Assembly: GCA_963975575.1 (NCBI GenBank)
Contig: CAXBHL010000003.1
Location: 186,001-250,000, forward strand
Direction: 5' to 3'
Source: UBA6054 sp963975575
Lineage (GTDB): Bacteria; Planctomycetota; Phycisphaerae; Phycisphaerales; UBA1924
DNA length: 64,000 nt
Shown: positions 52,452-61,700 of the stretch, piece after piece
Numbering within the stretch: position 1 is the first letter of the stretch
Layout: each line of letters starts with the position of its first letter
The notes under the pieces: model-generated
What the model saw: only the letters and a program-made list of their open reading frames with translations
What the model was told of the DNA's origin: nothing
The model's database searches: none
Translations under genes and position numbers: made by a program

Positions 52452-54395
52452 ATGAAACGCACCGGCAACGCCCTCGCCCGGACCGCCGCTTCGGCGCTGG
52501 TCGCGATCACGACCGCCGCGTGGGCCGGCCCGCCCGTCTCGCAGGGCACCGACTCCGGCGTGACGCTCACCGCCCCCGACGCCTCCGAGAGTTTCACCTT
52601 CGTCGTCTTCGGCGACCGCACCGGAGGGCCAAAGTCGGGCGTCAAGGTGCTCGCCAAGGCCGTCGAGACCGCCTCCTGGCTCGACCCGGACTTCGTCATC
52701 ACCGTCGGCGACCTCGTCCAGGGCTACAACGCCGCCGAGCCCTGGCTCGAGGAGATGCGCGAGTTCAAGTCCATCATGGGCGACCTGCCGATGCCGTGGT
52801 ACCCGGTCGCCGGCAACCACGATGTCTACGCCCGCCCCGCCACGCCGCAGGGCCACGTCGCCCTCTACCAGGAGCACTTCGGCCCCCTCTACTACTCCTT
52901 CACCCACAAGTTCGCCCACTTCGTCGTGCTCTACTCCGACGAATCCCTGGCATTCCACGACCCGGCCCGCAACCAGAACATGTCCGACGAGCAGCTCGCC
53001 TGGCTGCGCAGCGACCTGGCCAACGCCGAGGCCGACCGCGTGTTCGTCCTCATCCATCACCCCCGCTGGCTGGACCGCTACGCCGGCAGCAACTGGGACC
53101 AGGTCCACCAGGCCTTCGTCGACGACGCCCGCCCGACCACCGTCATCGGCGGCCACATCCACGCCATCCGAGACGACGGTGCCACCGACAACGTCCGCTA
53201 CCTCACCATGGGCACGGTCGGTGCCGACCCCGTCCGCGAGTTCTCCCACGCCTCCATCGACCACATCGCCCTGGTCCACGTCCGCCCCGAGCGCGAGTCC
53301 GTCGTCCACGTGCCCATGGACGCCGTCCGCCCCGCCGCGCACTTCCCCGGCTGGGAGAGCGACGAGATCCGCGACCTGAACCGCGCCGGTTGGATCGAGA
53401 TCGAGGGCCGCGCCGCGATCGGACCCGCGCCCGGGCAGACCAGGCGCATCGCCGCGACCCTCACCAACCCGACCCGCAAGCCCATCGAGGTCAACCTCGT
53501 CTGCGACGCCCCGCGCGGCTGGACCATCACGCCCTCCGAAACCCGCGTCACGCTCCAGCCCGGCCAGACCACCCGATGGGCCTTCGACGCCGCCGCCCCG
53601 GCCCTGGGCGACCAGCGCCCCGAACTCGTCCTCCGCGTCCGCGCCCTCTACCCGCTCGAGCACGCCCGCCCGCAGCCGGTATCGGTCCGCCTCCCGATCC
53701 CCGTCGACGCCGCCGTCGACACCCACGCCCACGCCGACCATCAGCACGCGGACCGCCCCGCCAACGGCGTCCTCCGCCTCGACGGCCGATCGGCCGTCCG
53801 CGTCGACCTGCCCGCCGACCGCCCCGACGCCTTCACGCTCGAGGCGTGGGTCCGCGCCGACGCCCCGGTCGGGCGACAGGGCCTGATCTGCAACACCGAA
53901 AACTCGGGCCTGGGCATCTTCTGGTCCGACGCGGCCGACGGTGCATCCCTGCCCACCGGCTACGCCCACGTCGCGGGGGCCTACGCCCGCGCCGGCGCCG
54001 ACCGCCCGTGGGACTTTGCGCGTTGGACCCACCTGGCCCTCGTCTTGGACGCCCGCACCCTCCGATTCTTCGTCAACGGCCGCCTCACCCAGTCCGCACC
54101 CGCCGATGGCGCCATCCGGCACAACCGCCTCCCCCTCCTGATCGGCGCGGACGTCAACCCCAGCGCCGAGGCCGTTTCGTTCTTCACCGGCGAGATCGAC
54201 GAGGTCCGCCTCTCCTCGGTCGCACGCTACGAGTCCGATTTCACGCCGGCCCGGAGCTTCGCCCCGGACGCGCAGACCCTGATCCTGCTTCACTTCGACG
54301 AAGACCTCGGCATCGTCTTCCCGGACCGCTCCGGCAACGGGTCCCACGGCTGGGCGGTCGGCTCGCCCGAGATCGCCCGTCAGCCCCGCGACTGA
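52452..54395 (+). CDS. Secreted metallophosphatase with LamG-like domain
   Basis: The 647-residue product has a signal peptide (1-25, ending TTAAWA). A calcineurin-like phosphoesterase domain (about 45-290) shows FVVFGDRTGG (the usual GDxH is GDR here), TVGDLVQG, VAGNHDVY, VFVLIHHPRW and IGGHIHAI. A beta-sandwich linker follows (about 315-410). The C-terminal concanavalin/LamG-like domain (about 430-640) has FTLEAWVRADAP and GEIDEVRLSSVARY. It probably hydrolyses phosphoesters at the cell surface, with the last domain binding glycans. TACCAT at 52416-52421 is a candidate -10, and GGAGGA precedes the ATG. It overlaps the convergent gene by 16 bases. Confidence 0.9.
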   Translation: MKRTGNALARTAASALVAITTAAWAGPPVSQGTDSGVTLTAPDASESFTFVVFGDRTGGPKSGVKVLAKAVETASWLDPDFVITVGDLVQGYNAAEPWLEEMREFKSIMGDLPMPWYPVAGNHDVYARPATPQGHVALYQEHFGPLYYSFTHKFAHFVVLYSDESLAFHDPARNQNMSDEQLAWLRSDLANAEADRVFVLIHHPRWLDRYAGSNWDQVHQAFVDDARPTTVIGGHIHAIRDDGATDNVRYLTMGTVGADPVREFSHASIDHIALVHVRPERESVVHVPMDAVRPAAHFPGWESDEIRDLNRAGWIEIEGRAAIGPAPGQTRRIAATLTNPTRKPIEVNLVCDAPRGWTITPSETRVTLQPGQTTRWAFDAAAPALGDQRPELVLRVRALYPLEHARPQPVSVRLPIPVDAAVDTHAHADHQHADRPANGVLRLDGRSAVRVDLPADRPDAFTLEAWVRADAPVGRQGLICNTENSGLGIFWSDAADGASLPTGYAHVAGAYARAGADRPWDFARWTHLALVLDARTLRFFVNGRLTQSAPADGAIRHNRLPLLIGADVNPSAEAVSFFTGEIDEVRLSSVARYESDFTPARSFAPDAQTLILLHFDEDLGIVFPDRSGNGSHGWAVGSPEIARQPRD

Positions 54396-54976
54396 ACCGC
54401 CCGCCGCTCGGCCCCCGCCCGAGGCCGGACAAACGGCAGGAGTTCCTCGGGCAGCGCCTTGATGCCCCGGCGCCGCGCCTTCTCCACCGCGTAGTGCAGC
54501 GAGTCATGCATCCGGTCGTGCACCCGCTGCGTGATGTTCAGCTCCCACGCCCCCATCTGCTCGATCGCGTACTTCCAGGCGTGGTACTCCTCCAGGCACC
54601 GCGGCGAATAGGTCCGAAACCCGATCGCGTGGTGCCCGATCTCGTGCAGGAACACCGCCGCCGACATCGGCCCCTTCGGCCGCGGCGCCTCGATCAGCCG
54701 GCTGACCGTCCCGTCGCGGTACGTCACCTCCCACGCCACGCCCGACATCCCGCTCCGCCACTTGCGCACCCGCACACCGTGCCGCGCCAGCATCGTCCGC
54801 GTCATGATCGCGTACCGCTCCTGCGCCGATCCGGGGCCCGCACCGGACGCGCTCCGCACCGCCGGACGCGCCGGCGGAGCCTCGACCACCACGGGCGCAG
54901 CCGCAACACCCGATCGCGCGGGCTTCGACGGCCGCGCCTTGCGCCGGGGCAGCATGATGTCCCAAAGCGTCAGCAT
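54380..54976 (-). CDS. Hypothetical protein with HExxH metalloprotease-like motif
   Basis: The 198-residue protein has a basic, Pro/Ala-rich N-terminal 50 residues and a C-terminal domain with FLHEIGHHAIGF, a zincin-type HExxH, followed by RTYSPRCLEEYHAWKYAIEQMGAWELN; the Glu of LEEYHA could be a third ligand. This resembles small zinc peptidases or predicted toxin-like metalloproteases, but no named family is recognised. The ATG at 54976 shares a base with the fmt stop (TGATG), so it is coupled to fmt. The 3' end overlaps the convergent phosphatase gene by 16 bases. Confidence 0.72.
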   Translation of the reverse strand: MLTLWDIMLPRRKARPSKPARSGVAAAPVVVEAPPARPAVRSASGAGPGSAQERYAIMTRTMLARHGVRVRKWRSGMSGVAWEVTYRDGTVSRLIEAPRPKGPMSAAVFLHEIGHHAIGFRTYSPRCLEEYHAWKYAIEQMGAWELNITQRVHDRMHDSLHYAVEKARRRGIKALPEELLPFVRPRAGAERRAVQSRG

Positions 54977-55953
54977 CACGCCCCTTCTCCTCCGACCCCG
55001 CCGTCTCCATCACCCCCCGCATCCAGCCGGTCCCTTGCCCTGACCTGCCGCCCGTTGGCCCACGCCGAGAACGCCATCGCCCGCTTCCCCGCCGGCTGCA
55101 CCTCGGGCAGGCGCACCGAACCGCCGCCGCCGCACGCGATCAGCCCCGTCCCCGGATCGACGATCGTGCCCGGCACAAGGTCTTCGGAAACCGGCCCACC
55201 CGGTTCCGCCCGCGCCACCTTCAGCGCCTGTCCCTCATAGAACACCGTCACACCCGGCCACGGCGACAGCCCGTTGATCCGACACCGCACTGGGTCCGCC
55301 CCGGCGCCCCAATCGATCCGCCCGTCCGACTTCGACAGCTTGCCCGCCAGCGTCACCAGCGATTCGTCCTGGGCCCGCCCCTCCAGCGTCCCCGCCGCGT
55401 GCTCACGCAGCACCCGCCCGACCAGTTCCGGCCCGTCCCCCGCCAGCAGATCGTGCAACGCCCCCGCGGTCTGCCCCGGCCCGATCGCCCGGCGGCTCTG
55501 CCCGAGCACCAGCCCCGCGTCCATCCGCTCGGCCAGCGTGATCACCGAGTTACCAGTCTCCGCGTCCCCCGCCAGAATCGCGTGGTTGATCGGCGCCGCC
55601 CCGCGCCACCGCGGCAGCAGGCTCGCGTGCAGGTTCACCGCGAAGCGATCCGCCAGCAACGCGGCGCCGAGCTTCTGCCCGAACGCGATCACCACCCACG
55701 CGTCGCAGTCCCACGACCGCACCAGTTCCCGCACCTCCTGCGTGTTGATCTTCTCAGGCTTGATCAGCGGCACACCCGCCAGGTGCTCCGCGGCCCAGCC
55801 CCCGATCGGCGTCGGCGTCAGCTTCGATCCCCGCCCCGCCGGCCGGTCCGGCTGCGTCACCACCCCGACCACCTCGTGCCGCTCCGCGAGCGAACGAAGT
55901 GTCGGCAACCCGAACGCACCGGAACCAAGAAACACAACACGCATCGCCGGCAT
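54976..55953 (-). CDS. fmt: Methionyl-tRNA formyltransferase
   Basis: Fmt formylates initiator Met-tRNA. From ATG 55953 the 325-residue protein shows MRVVFLGSGAFGLPTLRSL, VTQPDRPAGRG, WVVIAFGQKLGAALL and the catalytic region NLHASLLPRWRGAAPINHAILAGD, plus the Fmt-specific C-terminal domain with SDGRIDWGAGADPVRCRINGLSPWPG. ATG at 55944 would shorten it by three residues. It follows def by 35 bases on the same strand, the usual def-fmt pairing. Confidence 0.96.
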   Translation of the reverse strand: MPAMRVVFLGSGAFGLPTLRSLAERHEVVGVVTQPDRPAGRGSKLTPTPIGGWAAEHLAGVPLIKPEKINTQEVRELVRSWDCDAWVVIAFGQKLGAALLADRFAVNLHASLLPRWRGAAPINHAILAGDAETGNSVITLAERMDAGLVLGQSRRAIGPGQTAGALHDLLAGDGPELVGRVLREHAAGTLEGRAQDESLVTLAGKLSKSDGRIDWGAGADPVRCRINGLSPWPGVTVFYEGQALKVARAEPGGPVSEDLVPGTIVDPGTGLIACGGGGSVRLPEVQPAGKRAMAFSAWANGRQVRARDRLDAGGDGDGGVGGEGA

Positions 55954-55988
55954 TTTAGCGCCCCGCCTCCCCCCGCCCCCCCTCGCCC

Positions 55989-56546
55989 CTACCGCCGCCC
56001 CGCCCGCTCCATCGCCTTGACCCGCGAGCGGTTCTTCAGCCGCGAAGTCTGCGTCATCCGGTCCAGGATGAGCACCCCGTCGAGGTGATCGATCTCGTGC
56101 TGCCAGCACCGCGCCAGCAGTCCGGTCGCCGCCAGCCGCACCGTCTCCCCGTCCGGGTTCATCGCCTCCATCGTGACCGTCGCGGGCCGGTTCACGTCCC
56201 CCGTGATCCCCGGCAGCGACAGGCACCCCTCGCTGTACGGCACCACCCCGCGGTCCGAGCCGACGATCCTGGGGTTCAGCCACACCTGCGGCCCGGTCGT
56301 CGCGCCCGGGGGGTCCGAATCCGCCGACCGCTCCTCCTCGGGGTCCGCCGGCACGTCGCACACGAAGATCCGCCACGACAGGCCCACCTGCGGCCCCGCC
56401 AGCCCGATCCCCTCCGCCCCGCGCATCAGTTCGATCATCCGGCGTCCGACCGCCCGGACCTCGTCCGTCGGTTCGACCGCCGAAGCCTTGATCCGCAGGA
56501 CCTCGGCCGGATACAGCTGGATACGCAGAAGGGAGGGATCAACCAT
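55989..56546 (-). CDS. def: Peptide deformylase
   Basis: Def removes the N-formyl group from new proteins. The 185-residue protein has all three motifs: GIGLAGPQVGLS, EGCLSLPG and QHEIDHLDG, giving the Cys-His-His metal site. A short acidic insertion (DPEEERSADSDPPG) lies between motifs one and two. ATG at 56546 suits the family N-terminus (SLLRIQLYPAEVLRIKA). TACGAT (56561-56556) lies nine bases upstream, so the leader would be two bases at most. It heads the def-fmt-HExxH operon. Confidence 0.96.
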   Translation of the reverse strand: MVDPSLLRIQLYPAEVLRIKASAVEPTDEVRAVGRRMIELMRGAEGIGLAGPQVGLSWRIFVCDVPADPEEERSADSDPPGATTGPQVWLNPRIVGSDRGVVPYSEGCLSLPGITGDVNRPATVTMEAMNPDGETVRLAATGLLARCWQHEIDHLDGVLILDRMTQTSRLKNRSRVKAMERAGRR

Positions 56547-56615
56547 CGTCCGACAATCGTATGGCCCGCAAACCCGCCGCAACGCCCTCCGCGCCCCGCG
56601 GCCCGCTCACCCGCG

Positions 56616-56639
56616 TACACTTCCCGCCCACCCAGGAGG
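56616..56639 (+). promoter_or_regulatory. Promoter and RBS of TPR-like gene
   Basis: TACACT at 56616-56621 is a likely -10, and AGGAGG at 56634-56639 is a strong ribosome-binding site ten bases before the GTG at 56649. Confidence 0.55.
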
Positions 56640-56648
56640 CGGCACCCC

Positions 56649-58127
56649 GTGGCGATATTCGGCAAGAAGACAGCGGCCCCCGGCGGCGACGACGACGCCC
56701 AGAACACCCCCTTCAGCCCCCAGAAGGCCAAGGCGTTCTGGGACCGCGCCGGCGTCGTCCACGACTCGGGCAACTACGAGTACGCCATGCAGCTCTGGCT
56801 CAACGGCCTCGCATGGGACCCCACCAACTTCGAGTCCGTCCGCAGCTTCCTCCGCTCCGCCGATTCATTCCTCCAGGAAAATCCCAAGGGCAAACTCAGC
56901 AAGGAAACCAAGGCCGGCCTCAACGCCAAGGGCGACGTCCGCAAGTTCATCGAGGCCCTCCTCGACTTCGGCATCAAGAGCACCGACTCCGGCGCCGCCG
57001 TCCGCGTCACCGAGGCCGCCGCCCGCATCGGCGTCAAACAGGCCGGCGTCCTCCTCGGCCAGCACGCCCTCGCCCTCGCCCAGCAGGACGGCAAGCCCCG
57101 CAAGGACACCTTCGTCAAGCTCCTCGACTCCTTCGAGAAGCTCGAGGCCTACCAGCTCGCCGCCCAGGCCGGCGAGATCGCCACCCGCCTCGACCCCAGC
57201 GACGGCGAGCTCCAGGCCCGCGTCCGCAACATGATGGCCAAGAACACCATGTCGCAGGGCGGCTTCGACGACACCGGCGAAGAGGGCGGTTTCCGAAAGA
57301 ACATCCGCGACGCCGACAAGCAGTCCCAGCTCGAGCAGGAAGACTCCGTCGCCAAGACCGGTTCCGTCAAGGATCAGATCGTCGCCCGCGTCGAGGCCGA
57401 ACACGCCGCCCGCCCGGACGACCTGCCCACCGTCACCAAGTACGTCAAGGCCCTGCTCGACCGGGGCAAGCCCGCCGACGAGCTCAAGGCCATGTCCCTG
57501 CTCGGCAAGGCCTACAAGGACAGCGGCCAGTTCCGCTTCCGCAAGATGGCCGGCGAGATCCAGATCAAACGCTCCCAGAAGACCGTCGAAAAGCTCCGCG
57601 CCGCCGCCGAGGCCGACGGCGCCCCCCCCGAGGCCGCCGAGAAACTCCAGGCCGCCGAGCAGGCCTTCCGCAAGCAGCAGCTTGAGGAACTCCGCCTGCA
57701 GGTCGAAAACTACCCCACCGACCTGGGCATGAAGTTCCAGCTCGGCAAGGTCCTCGCCGCCATGGGCGAGCACGAGTCCTCCATCGAGCAGTTCCAGCAG
57801 GCACAGGACGACGCCAAGATCCGCCGCCAGGTCCAGCTCGAGATGGGCCGTTCCTTCCTCGCCATGGGCGGCTGGGACGACGCCGCCGTCAACACCTTCC
57901 GCGCCGGCCTCGACGGCATGCCCGACGACTCCACGCCCCTGGGCATGGAGATGCGATACGGCCTGCTCTGCGCCCTCCAGGCCAAAGCGGTGGGGGAGAA
58001 GAGCGCCGAAGCCGCCGAGGAAGCCGACCGCATCGCCGCAAGCATCGCCATGCAGAAGTTCAACTTCCGCGACGTCCGCGACCGCCGCGAGCAAATCAAG
58101 GCCCTCCTCGCCGAGATGCGGTCCTGA
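56649..58127 (+). CDS. Cytoplasmic TPR-like/helical repeat protein
   Basis: GTG at 56649, chosen because AGGAGG lies ten bases upstream, gives 492 residues; the long upstream extension of the frame is on the strand opposite def and is discounted. The sequence is almost wholly helical with TPR-like units (KAFWDRAGVVHDSGNYEYAMQLWLNGLAWDP, LPTVTKYVKALLDRGKPADELKAMSLLGKAY, LGMKFQLGKVLAAMGEHESSIEQFQQAQ). A coiled-coil stretch lies around 320-380. There is no signal peptide. It may scaffold a complex; no enzymatic motif is seen. kdsB starts two bases after its stop. Confidence 0.8.
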   Translation: MAIFGKKTAAPGGDDDAQNTPFSPQKAKAFWDRAGVVHDSGNYEYAMQLWLNGLAWDPTNFESVRSFLRSADSFLQENPKGKLSKETKAGLNAKGDVRKFIEALLDFGIKSTDSGAAVRVTEAAARIGVKQAGVLLGQHALALAQQDGKPRKDTFVKLLDSFEKLEAYQLAAQAGEIATRLDPSDGELQARVRNMMAKNTMSQGGFDDTGEEGGFRKNIRDADKQSQLEQEDSVAKTGSVKDQIVARVEAEHAARPDDLPTVTKYVKALLDRGKPADELKAMSLLGKAYKDSGQFRFRKMAGEIQIKRSQKTVEKLRAAAEADGAPPEAAEKLQAAEQAFRKQQLEELRLQVENYPTDLGMKFQLGKVLAAMGEHESSIEQFQQAQDDAKIRRQVQLEMGRSFLAMGGWDDAAVNTFRAGLDGMPDDSTPLGMEMRYGLLCALQAKAVGEKSAEAAEEADRIAASIAMQKFNFRDVRDRREQIKALLAEMRS

Positions 58128-58129
58128 CC

Positions 58130-58927
58130 ATGCCCGCCCCCGAGGCCACCCCGGCCGTCGCGATCATCCCGGCCCGCCTCGGGTCCACCCGCTTCCCGGG
58201 CAAGGTGCTCGCCTCCGACACCGGCCGCCCCCTCGTCGCCCACGTCGTTGAACGCGCCCTGATGGCCAAGTCCGTCGGCCGTGTGGCGGTCGCCACCGAC
58301 GCCCCCGAGGTCGCCCGCGCCCTCCAAGGCTCCGGCGTCGAGGTCGTCATGACACGGGTCGATCACCCCAATGGAACCAGCCGCCTCGCCGAGGCCGCCG
58401 AAGTCATGGGCCTGACCGACGACACCCTCGTCGTCAACGTCCAGGGCGACGAGCCCGAGATCGACCCCGACCTGATCGACGAGACCGTCGCCGCCACCCG
58501 ACGCTCCCAAGAGCCCATGGGCACCCTGGCCGCCCCCTTCCGTCCGGGCGAAGACCCCCGCAACCCCAACATCGTCAAGGTGGTGGTCCGATCCGGGCCC
58601 GACGGCATCGCCCGAGCGATCTACTTCTCCCGCGCCCCGATCCCCTTCGACCGCGACAACGCCCTCCGCCACAACGACAACCCCGAAGGGGCGATCCGCC
58701 CCCTCAAGCACGCCGGCCTCTACGTCTACCGCCGCGCCGCCCTCGACCGCTTCGTCGCCATGCCCGAATCCGGCCTCGAGCGGACCGAAAAACTCGAACA
58801 GCTCCGCGCCGTCGAGGCGGGCTGGTCCATCGCCGTCCTCGTCCGCGAGTTCTCCCACGTCGGAATCGACACCCCCGAGCAGTACGAGGCCTTCGTGGCC
58901 CGCTGGCGCGAATGGGGCTCGGTCTAA
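58130..58927 (+). CDS. kdsB: CMP-KDO synthetase (3-deoxy-manno-octulosonate cytidylyltransferase)
   Basis: KdsB activates KDO with CTP for lipid A-core assembly. The 265-residue protein has the nucleotidyltransferase signature IIPARLGSTRFPGKVLA, then VATDAPEVARAL, NGTSRLAEA, LVVNVQGDEPEID, YFSRAPIPFDRD and HAGLYVYRRAALDRFV, ending with the GIDTPEQYE region. All are diagnostic. Together with kdsD (20442-21509) it shows a KDO-containing LPS in this organism. CTP synthase (pyrG), which supplies its substrate, is the next gene. Confidence 0.96.
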   Translation: MPAPEATPAVAIIPARLGSTRFPGKVLASDTGRPLVAHVVERALMAKSVGRVAVATDAPEVARALQGSGVEVVMTRVDHPNGTSRLAEAAEVMGLTDDTLVVNVQGDEPEIDPDLIDETVAATRRSQEPMGTLAAPFRPGEDPRNPNIVKVVVRSGPDGIARAIYFSRAPIPFDRDNALRHNDNPEGAIRPLKHAGLYVYRRAALDRFVAMPESGLERTEKLEQLRAVEAGWSIAVLVREFSHVGIDTPEQYEAFVARWREWGSV

Positions 58928-58962
58928 GCCCATCACCCGCCCCGCCGGCGCCCCCGCGCTGG

Positions 58963-58968
58963 TAAGAT
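58963..58968 (+). promoter_or_regulatory. -10 element for leaderless pyrG transcript
   Basis: TAAGAT ends five bases before the ATG at 58974, with no Shine-Dalgarno sequence. Confidence 0.4.
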
Positions 58969-58973
58969 GTGGG

Positions 58974-60887
58974 ATGCCCCCCCCCAACAGCCAGCCCGAC
59001 GCGAACGGACCTCGCAGCCGCGGCGGGAGCGACCTGCTCGCCGCCGCCGGTGACACCGCCATGACCAACAGCGAGTACTACTCGCCGGTCCCGGACGGCT
59101 ACCGCTTCGGCCAGCACAAGTACGTCGTCGTCCTCGGCACCGTCATGTCCGGCCTGGGCAAGGGCATCTTCAGCTCCTCCATGGCCAAGGTCCTCAAGGA
59201 CAAGGGCCTGACCGTCGCCCCCATCAAGATGGAGGGCTACCTCAACATCGACTCCGGCACCCTCAACCCGTACCGCCACGGCGAGGTCTTCGTCCTCGAC
59301 GACGGCACCGAGTGCGACATGGACCTGGGCACCTACGAGCGCCTGCTCGACCAGAACCTCGTCCGCCGCAACTTCATCACCGCCGGCCAGATCTACTCCG
59401 AAATCCTCGACCGCGAACGCCAGGGCGTCTACCTCGGCCGCGACGTCCAGATGATCCCCCACGTCACCGGCGAGGTGAAACGCAAACTCCGCGAGCTCGC
59501 CCTCCGCGGCGACGGCAAACGCCCCGCCGACGTCGTCTTCGTCGAAGTCGGCGGCACCGTCGGCGACTACGAGAACGGCTTCTACATCGAGGCCCTCCGC
59601 GAACTTGCCTTCGAGGAAGGCCCCGGCAGCGTCTGCTTCGTCGCGCTCACCTACGTCATCGAGCCGCCCGCCCTGGGCGAGCAGAAGTCAAAGGCCGCCC
59701 AGCTCGGCATCCAGCGACTGATGGAGACGGGCATCCAGCCCCACCTGATCGCCTGCCGCGCCGAGAACGTGGTCCAGCACAAGGTGCTCGAGAAGATCGC
59801 CATGTTCAGCAACGTGCCAATGCGGCGCGTCTTCTCCATGCACGACCGCGACAGCATCTACACCATTCCCGACGAGATGCGCGCCGAGGGGCTCGACCGA
59901 GAGATCCTCAGCATCCTCGGCATACACGACCGCGTCGACACACGCCACGAGGACGACGCGCGCCAGAACTGGACCACCTTCGTCCGCGGCCTCAAGAGCG
60001 AGCACGAGCACACCGTCCGCATCGGCATCACCGGCAAGTACGCCGACCTCCGCGACGCGTACGCCTCCATCGACAAGGCCCTCGAGCACTCCGGCGCCCA
60101 CCTCGGCTGCCGCGTCGAGCAGGAATGGATCGAGACCACCGAGATCAACCAGTCCAACGCCGCCAAACGCCTCGCCGGCCTCGACGGCGTCATCGTCCCC
60201 GGCGGCTTCGGCTCCCGCGGCGTCGAGGGCAAGATCGCCTGCGTCAAACACTGCCGCGAGTCCGGCGTCCCCTACCTGGGCATCTGCCTGGGCTTCCAGG
60301 TCGCCGTCATCGAGTTTGCACGCCACGTCCTCGGCATCGCCGACGCCTCCAGCACCGAGTTCGACCCCATGTGCGGCTCGCCGCTCATCTCCGAACTCCC
60401 CGACCAGAAAAAGATCGAGGGCCTCGGCGGCACCATGCGCCTGGGCGCACAGGACGTCCAGATCACCCCCGGCACCCTCGCCTCCTTCCTCGCCGGCGGC
60501 TCCACCAGCATCCGCGAACGCTTCCGCCACCGCTACGAGGTCGACCCCTCTTACATCGAGCGCCTCGAGGCCGGCGGCCTCATCTTCTCCGGCCGCCACC
60601 CCGAGCAGCCCATCATGCAGATCCTCGAACTGCCCTCCACCGCCGTCGCCTCCGAGGACGTCGCCCCGCGCAAGCCCCTGACCCACCCGTACTTCATCGG
60701 TGCCCAGTTCCACCCCGAACTCACCAGCCGCCCGCTCAGCCCCCAGCCCATGTTCATGGGGCTCGTCGCTGCCGCCATGCGCCACCACGCAGGCCCGGAC
60801 GCGGACGCCCTCAAGGAACTCTCCCGGTCCCCCAAGGTCCGCAGGTGGCTCCGCGACCCCGGCGGCCTGACCACCAAGGCCGTCTGA
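58974..60887 (+). CDS. pyrG: CTP synthase
   Basis: PyrG makes CTP from UTP, ATP and glutamine. The protein has 637 residues from ATG 58974, or 608 from ATG 59061; the first start is favoured by the TAAGAT five bases upstream, but the extra 29 residues are low-complexity. The synthase domain has KYVVVLGTVMSGLGKGIFSSSM (the family's GGVVSGLGKG is varied), EGYLNIDSGTLNPYRHGEVFVLDDG and VEVGGTVGDYE. The glutaminase domain has VIVPGGFGSRG, YLGICLGFQ with the nucleophile Cys, and AQFHPELTSRP. The N-terminal VLGTV in place of VTGGV and KMEGYLN in place of KIDPYLN are unusual. Confidence 0.94.
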   Translation: MPPPNSQPDANGPRSRGGSDLLAAAGDTAMTNSEYYSPVPDGYRFGQHKYVVVLGTVMSGLGKGIFSSSMAKVLKDKGLTVAPIKMEGYLNIDSGTLNPYRHGEVFVLDDGTECDMDLGTYERLLDQNLVRRNFITAGQIYSEILDRERQGVYLGRDVQMIPHVTGEVKRKLRELALRGDGKRPADVVFVEVGGTVGDYENGFYIEALRELAFEEGPGSVCFVALTYVIEPPALGEQKSKAAQLGIQRLMETGIQPHLIACRAENVVQHKVLEKIAMFSNVPMRRVFSMHDRDSIYTIPDEMRAEGLDREILSILGIHDRVDTRHEDDARQNWTTFVRGLKSEHEHTVRIGITGKYADLRDAYASIDKALEHSGAHLGCRVEQEWIETTEINQSNAAKRLAGLDGVIVPGGFGSRGVEGKIACVKHCRESGVPYLGICLGFQVAVIEFARHVLGIADASSTEFDPMCGSPLISELPDQKKIEGLGGTMRLGAQDVQITPGTLASFLAGGSTSIRERFRHRYEVDPSYIERLEAGGLIFSGRHPEQPIMQILELPSTAVASEDVAPRKPLTHPYFIGAQFHPELTSRPLSPQPMFMGLVAAAMRHHAGPDADALKELSRSPKVRRWLRDPGGLTTKAV

Positions 60888-61005
60888 CCACCCGCTCCCG
60901 AGCCCCGGGAGAATCAGAATCCCCCGTCCCGGCGGTCCGCCGCCCGGAATCCGCGCCGGATGTACGCCGCGGTGCGCTGTTTCATGGAACTGCGCGCCGA
61001 ACCGC

Positions 61006-61033
61006 TTGAACCCGCGGCCGCGCGCGATACCTT
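61006..61033 (+). promoter_or_regulatory. Promoter of the 61040 gene
   Basis: TTGAAC (61006-61011), a 16-base spacer and TACCTT (61028-61033) precede the ATG at 61040 by six bases. It is a good example of a full promoter driving a leaderless message. Confidence 0.55.
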
Positions 61034-61039
61034 GCGTCC

Positions 61040-61645
61040 ATGCAAGCACACGCCACCACAGACAACGCCGTCCACACCATCGTCGCCCTGCTCACCGACC
61101 GAACCCGCTCGGTCATGCAGCTCTGCGACCTCACCGGGCTCGACCTGCCCACCCTCGCCCGACTCATTGAGTCCGAGCCCGTCCAGTCCGCCCTCGCCGC
61201 CGTGCGTCGCATCACCGCCGTCCGCCTCGAGTTCATCGCCGCCGAGTCGGACTTCATCGCCACCGCGGTCCTGCAGGACATCGCAAAGACCACCCCCGAC
61301 GCCCCCCGCGCCGCAGAGATCGCCCGCAAGGCCGCCAACGCCATCCGCACCAAGAAATCACAACCGCGCCAACCCAATGAGCCGCGGGCTTCAGCCCGCG
61401 CGGTCGCCCAAGAACCAACCCACCCGAACCCGATCCCCGAACACCCGTCCCCCAATCCCGGACACGCCCAACGAAGCGCCGACCGCGATCAACTAAGCGA
61501 AACCTCGCCCAACCACCCAGCAAACCCTATGAACACCCGACCAACGAACGCACCCGGACGCACCGTCCAGCAGCACATCGAAGCTACGCCCGAACCAAGC
61601 CCCCCGCGCCCCGCTGCGACCCCAGCGCCCTCCGCGGTAAGGTAA
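61040..61645 (+). CDS. Hypothetical protein with helical N-domain and disordered tail
   Basis: The 201-residue product has a compact N-terminal region (1-105) with helix-turn-helix-like spacing (MQLCDLTGLDLPTLARLIESEPVQSALAAVRR, LEFIAAESDFIATAVLQDIAK). A Pro/Asn/Thr/Ala-rich C-terminal tail from about 110 is probably disordered. The head recalls small DNA-binding adaptors such as phage terminase small subunits, but no motif proves this. It has no Shine-Dalgarno sequence, and a promoter ends six bases before the ATG. Confidence 0.65.
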   Translation: MQAHATTDNAVHTIVALLTDRTRSVMQLCDLTGLDLPTLARLIESEPVQSALAAVRRITAVRLEFIAAESDFIATAVLQDIAKTTPDAPRAAEIARKAANAIRTKKSQPRQPNEPRASARAVAQEPTHPNPIPEHPSPNPGHAQRSADRDQLSETSPNHPANPMNTRPTNAPGRTVQQHIEATPEPSPPRPAATPAPSAVR

Positions 61646-61700
61646 ACGAAAGGGCGCCAGGCAACCCCCCGTTCACACCGAACGCCCCAGCCCAAAGCCG

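Noticed and set aside
56085..56648. N-terminal extension of the TPR-like frame
   Set aside because: It lies opposite def and is Arg/Pro-rich; GTG 56649 has AGGAGG upstream.
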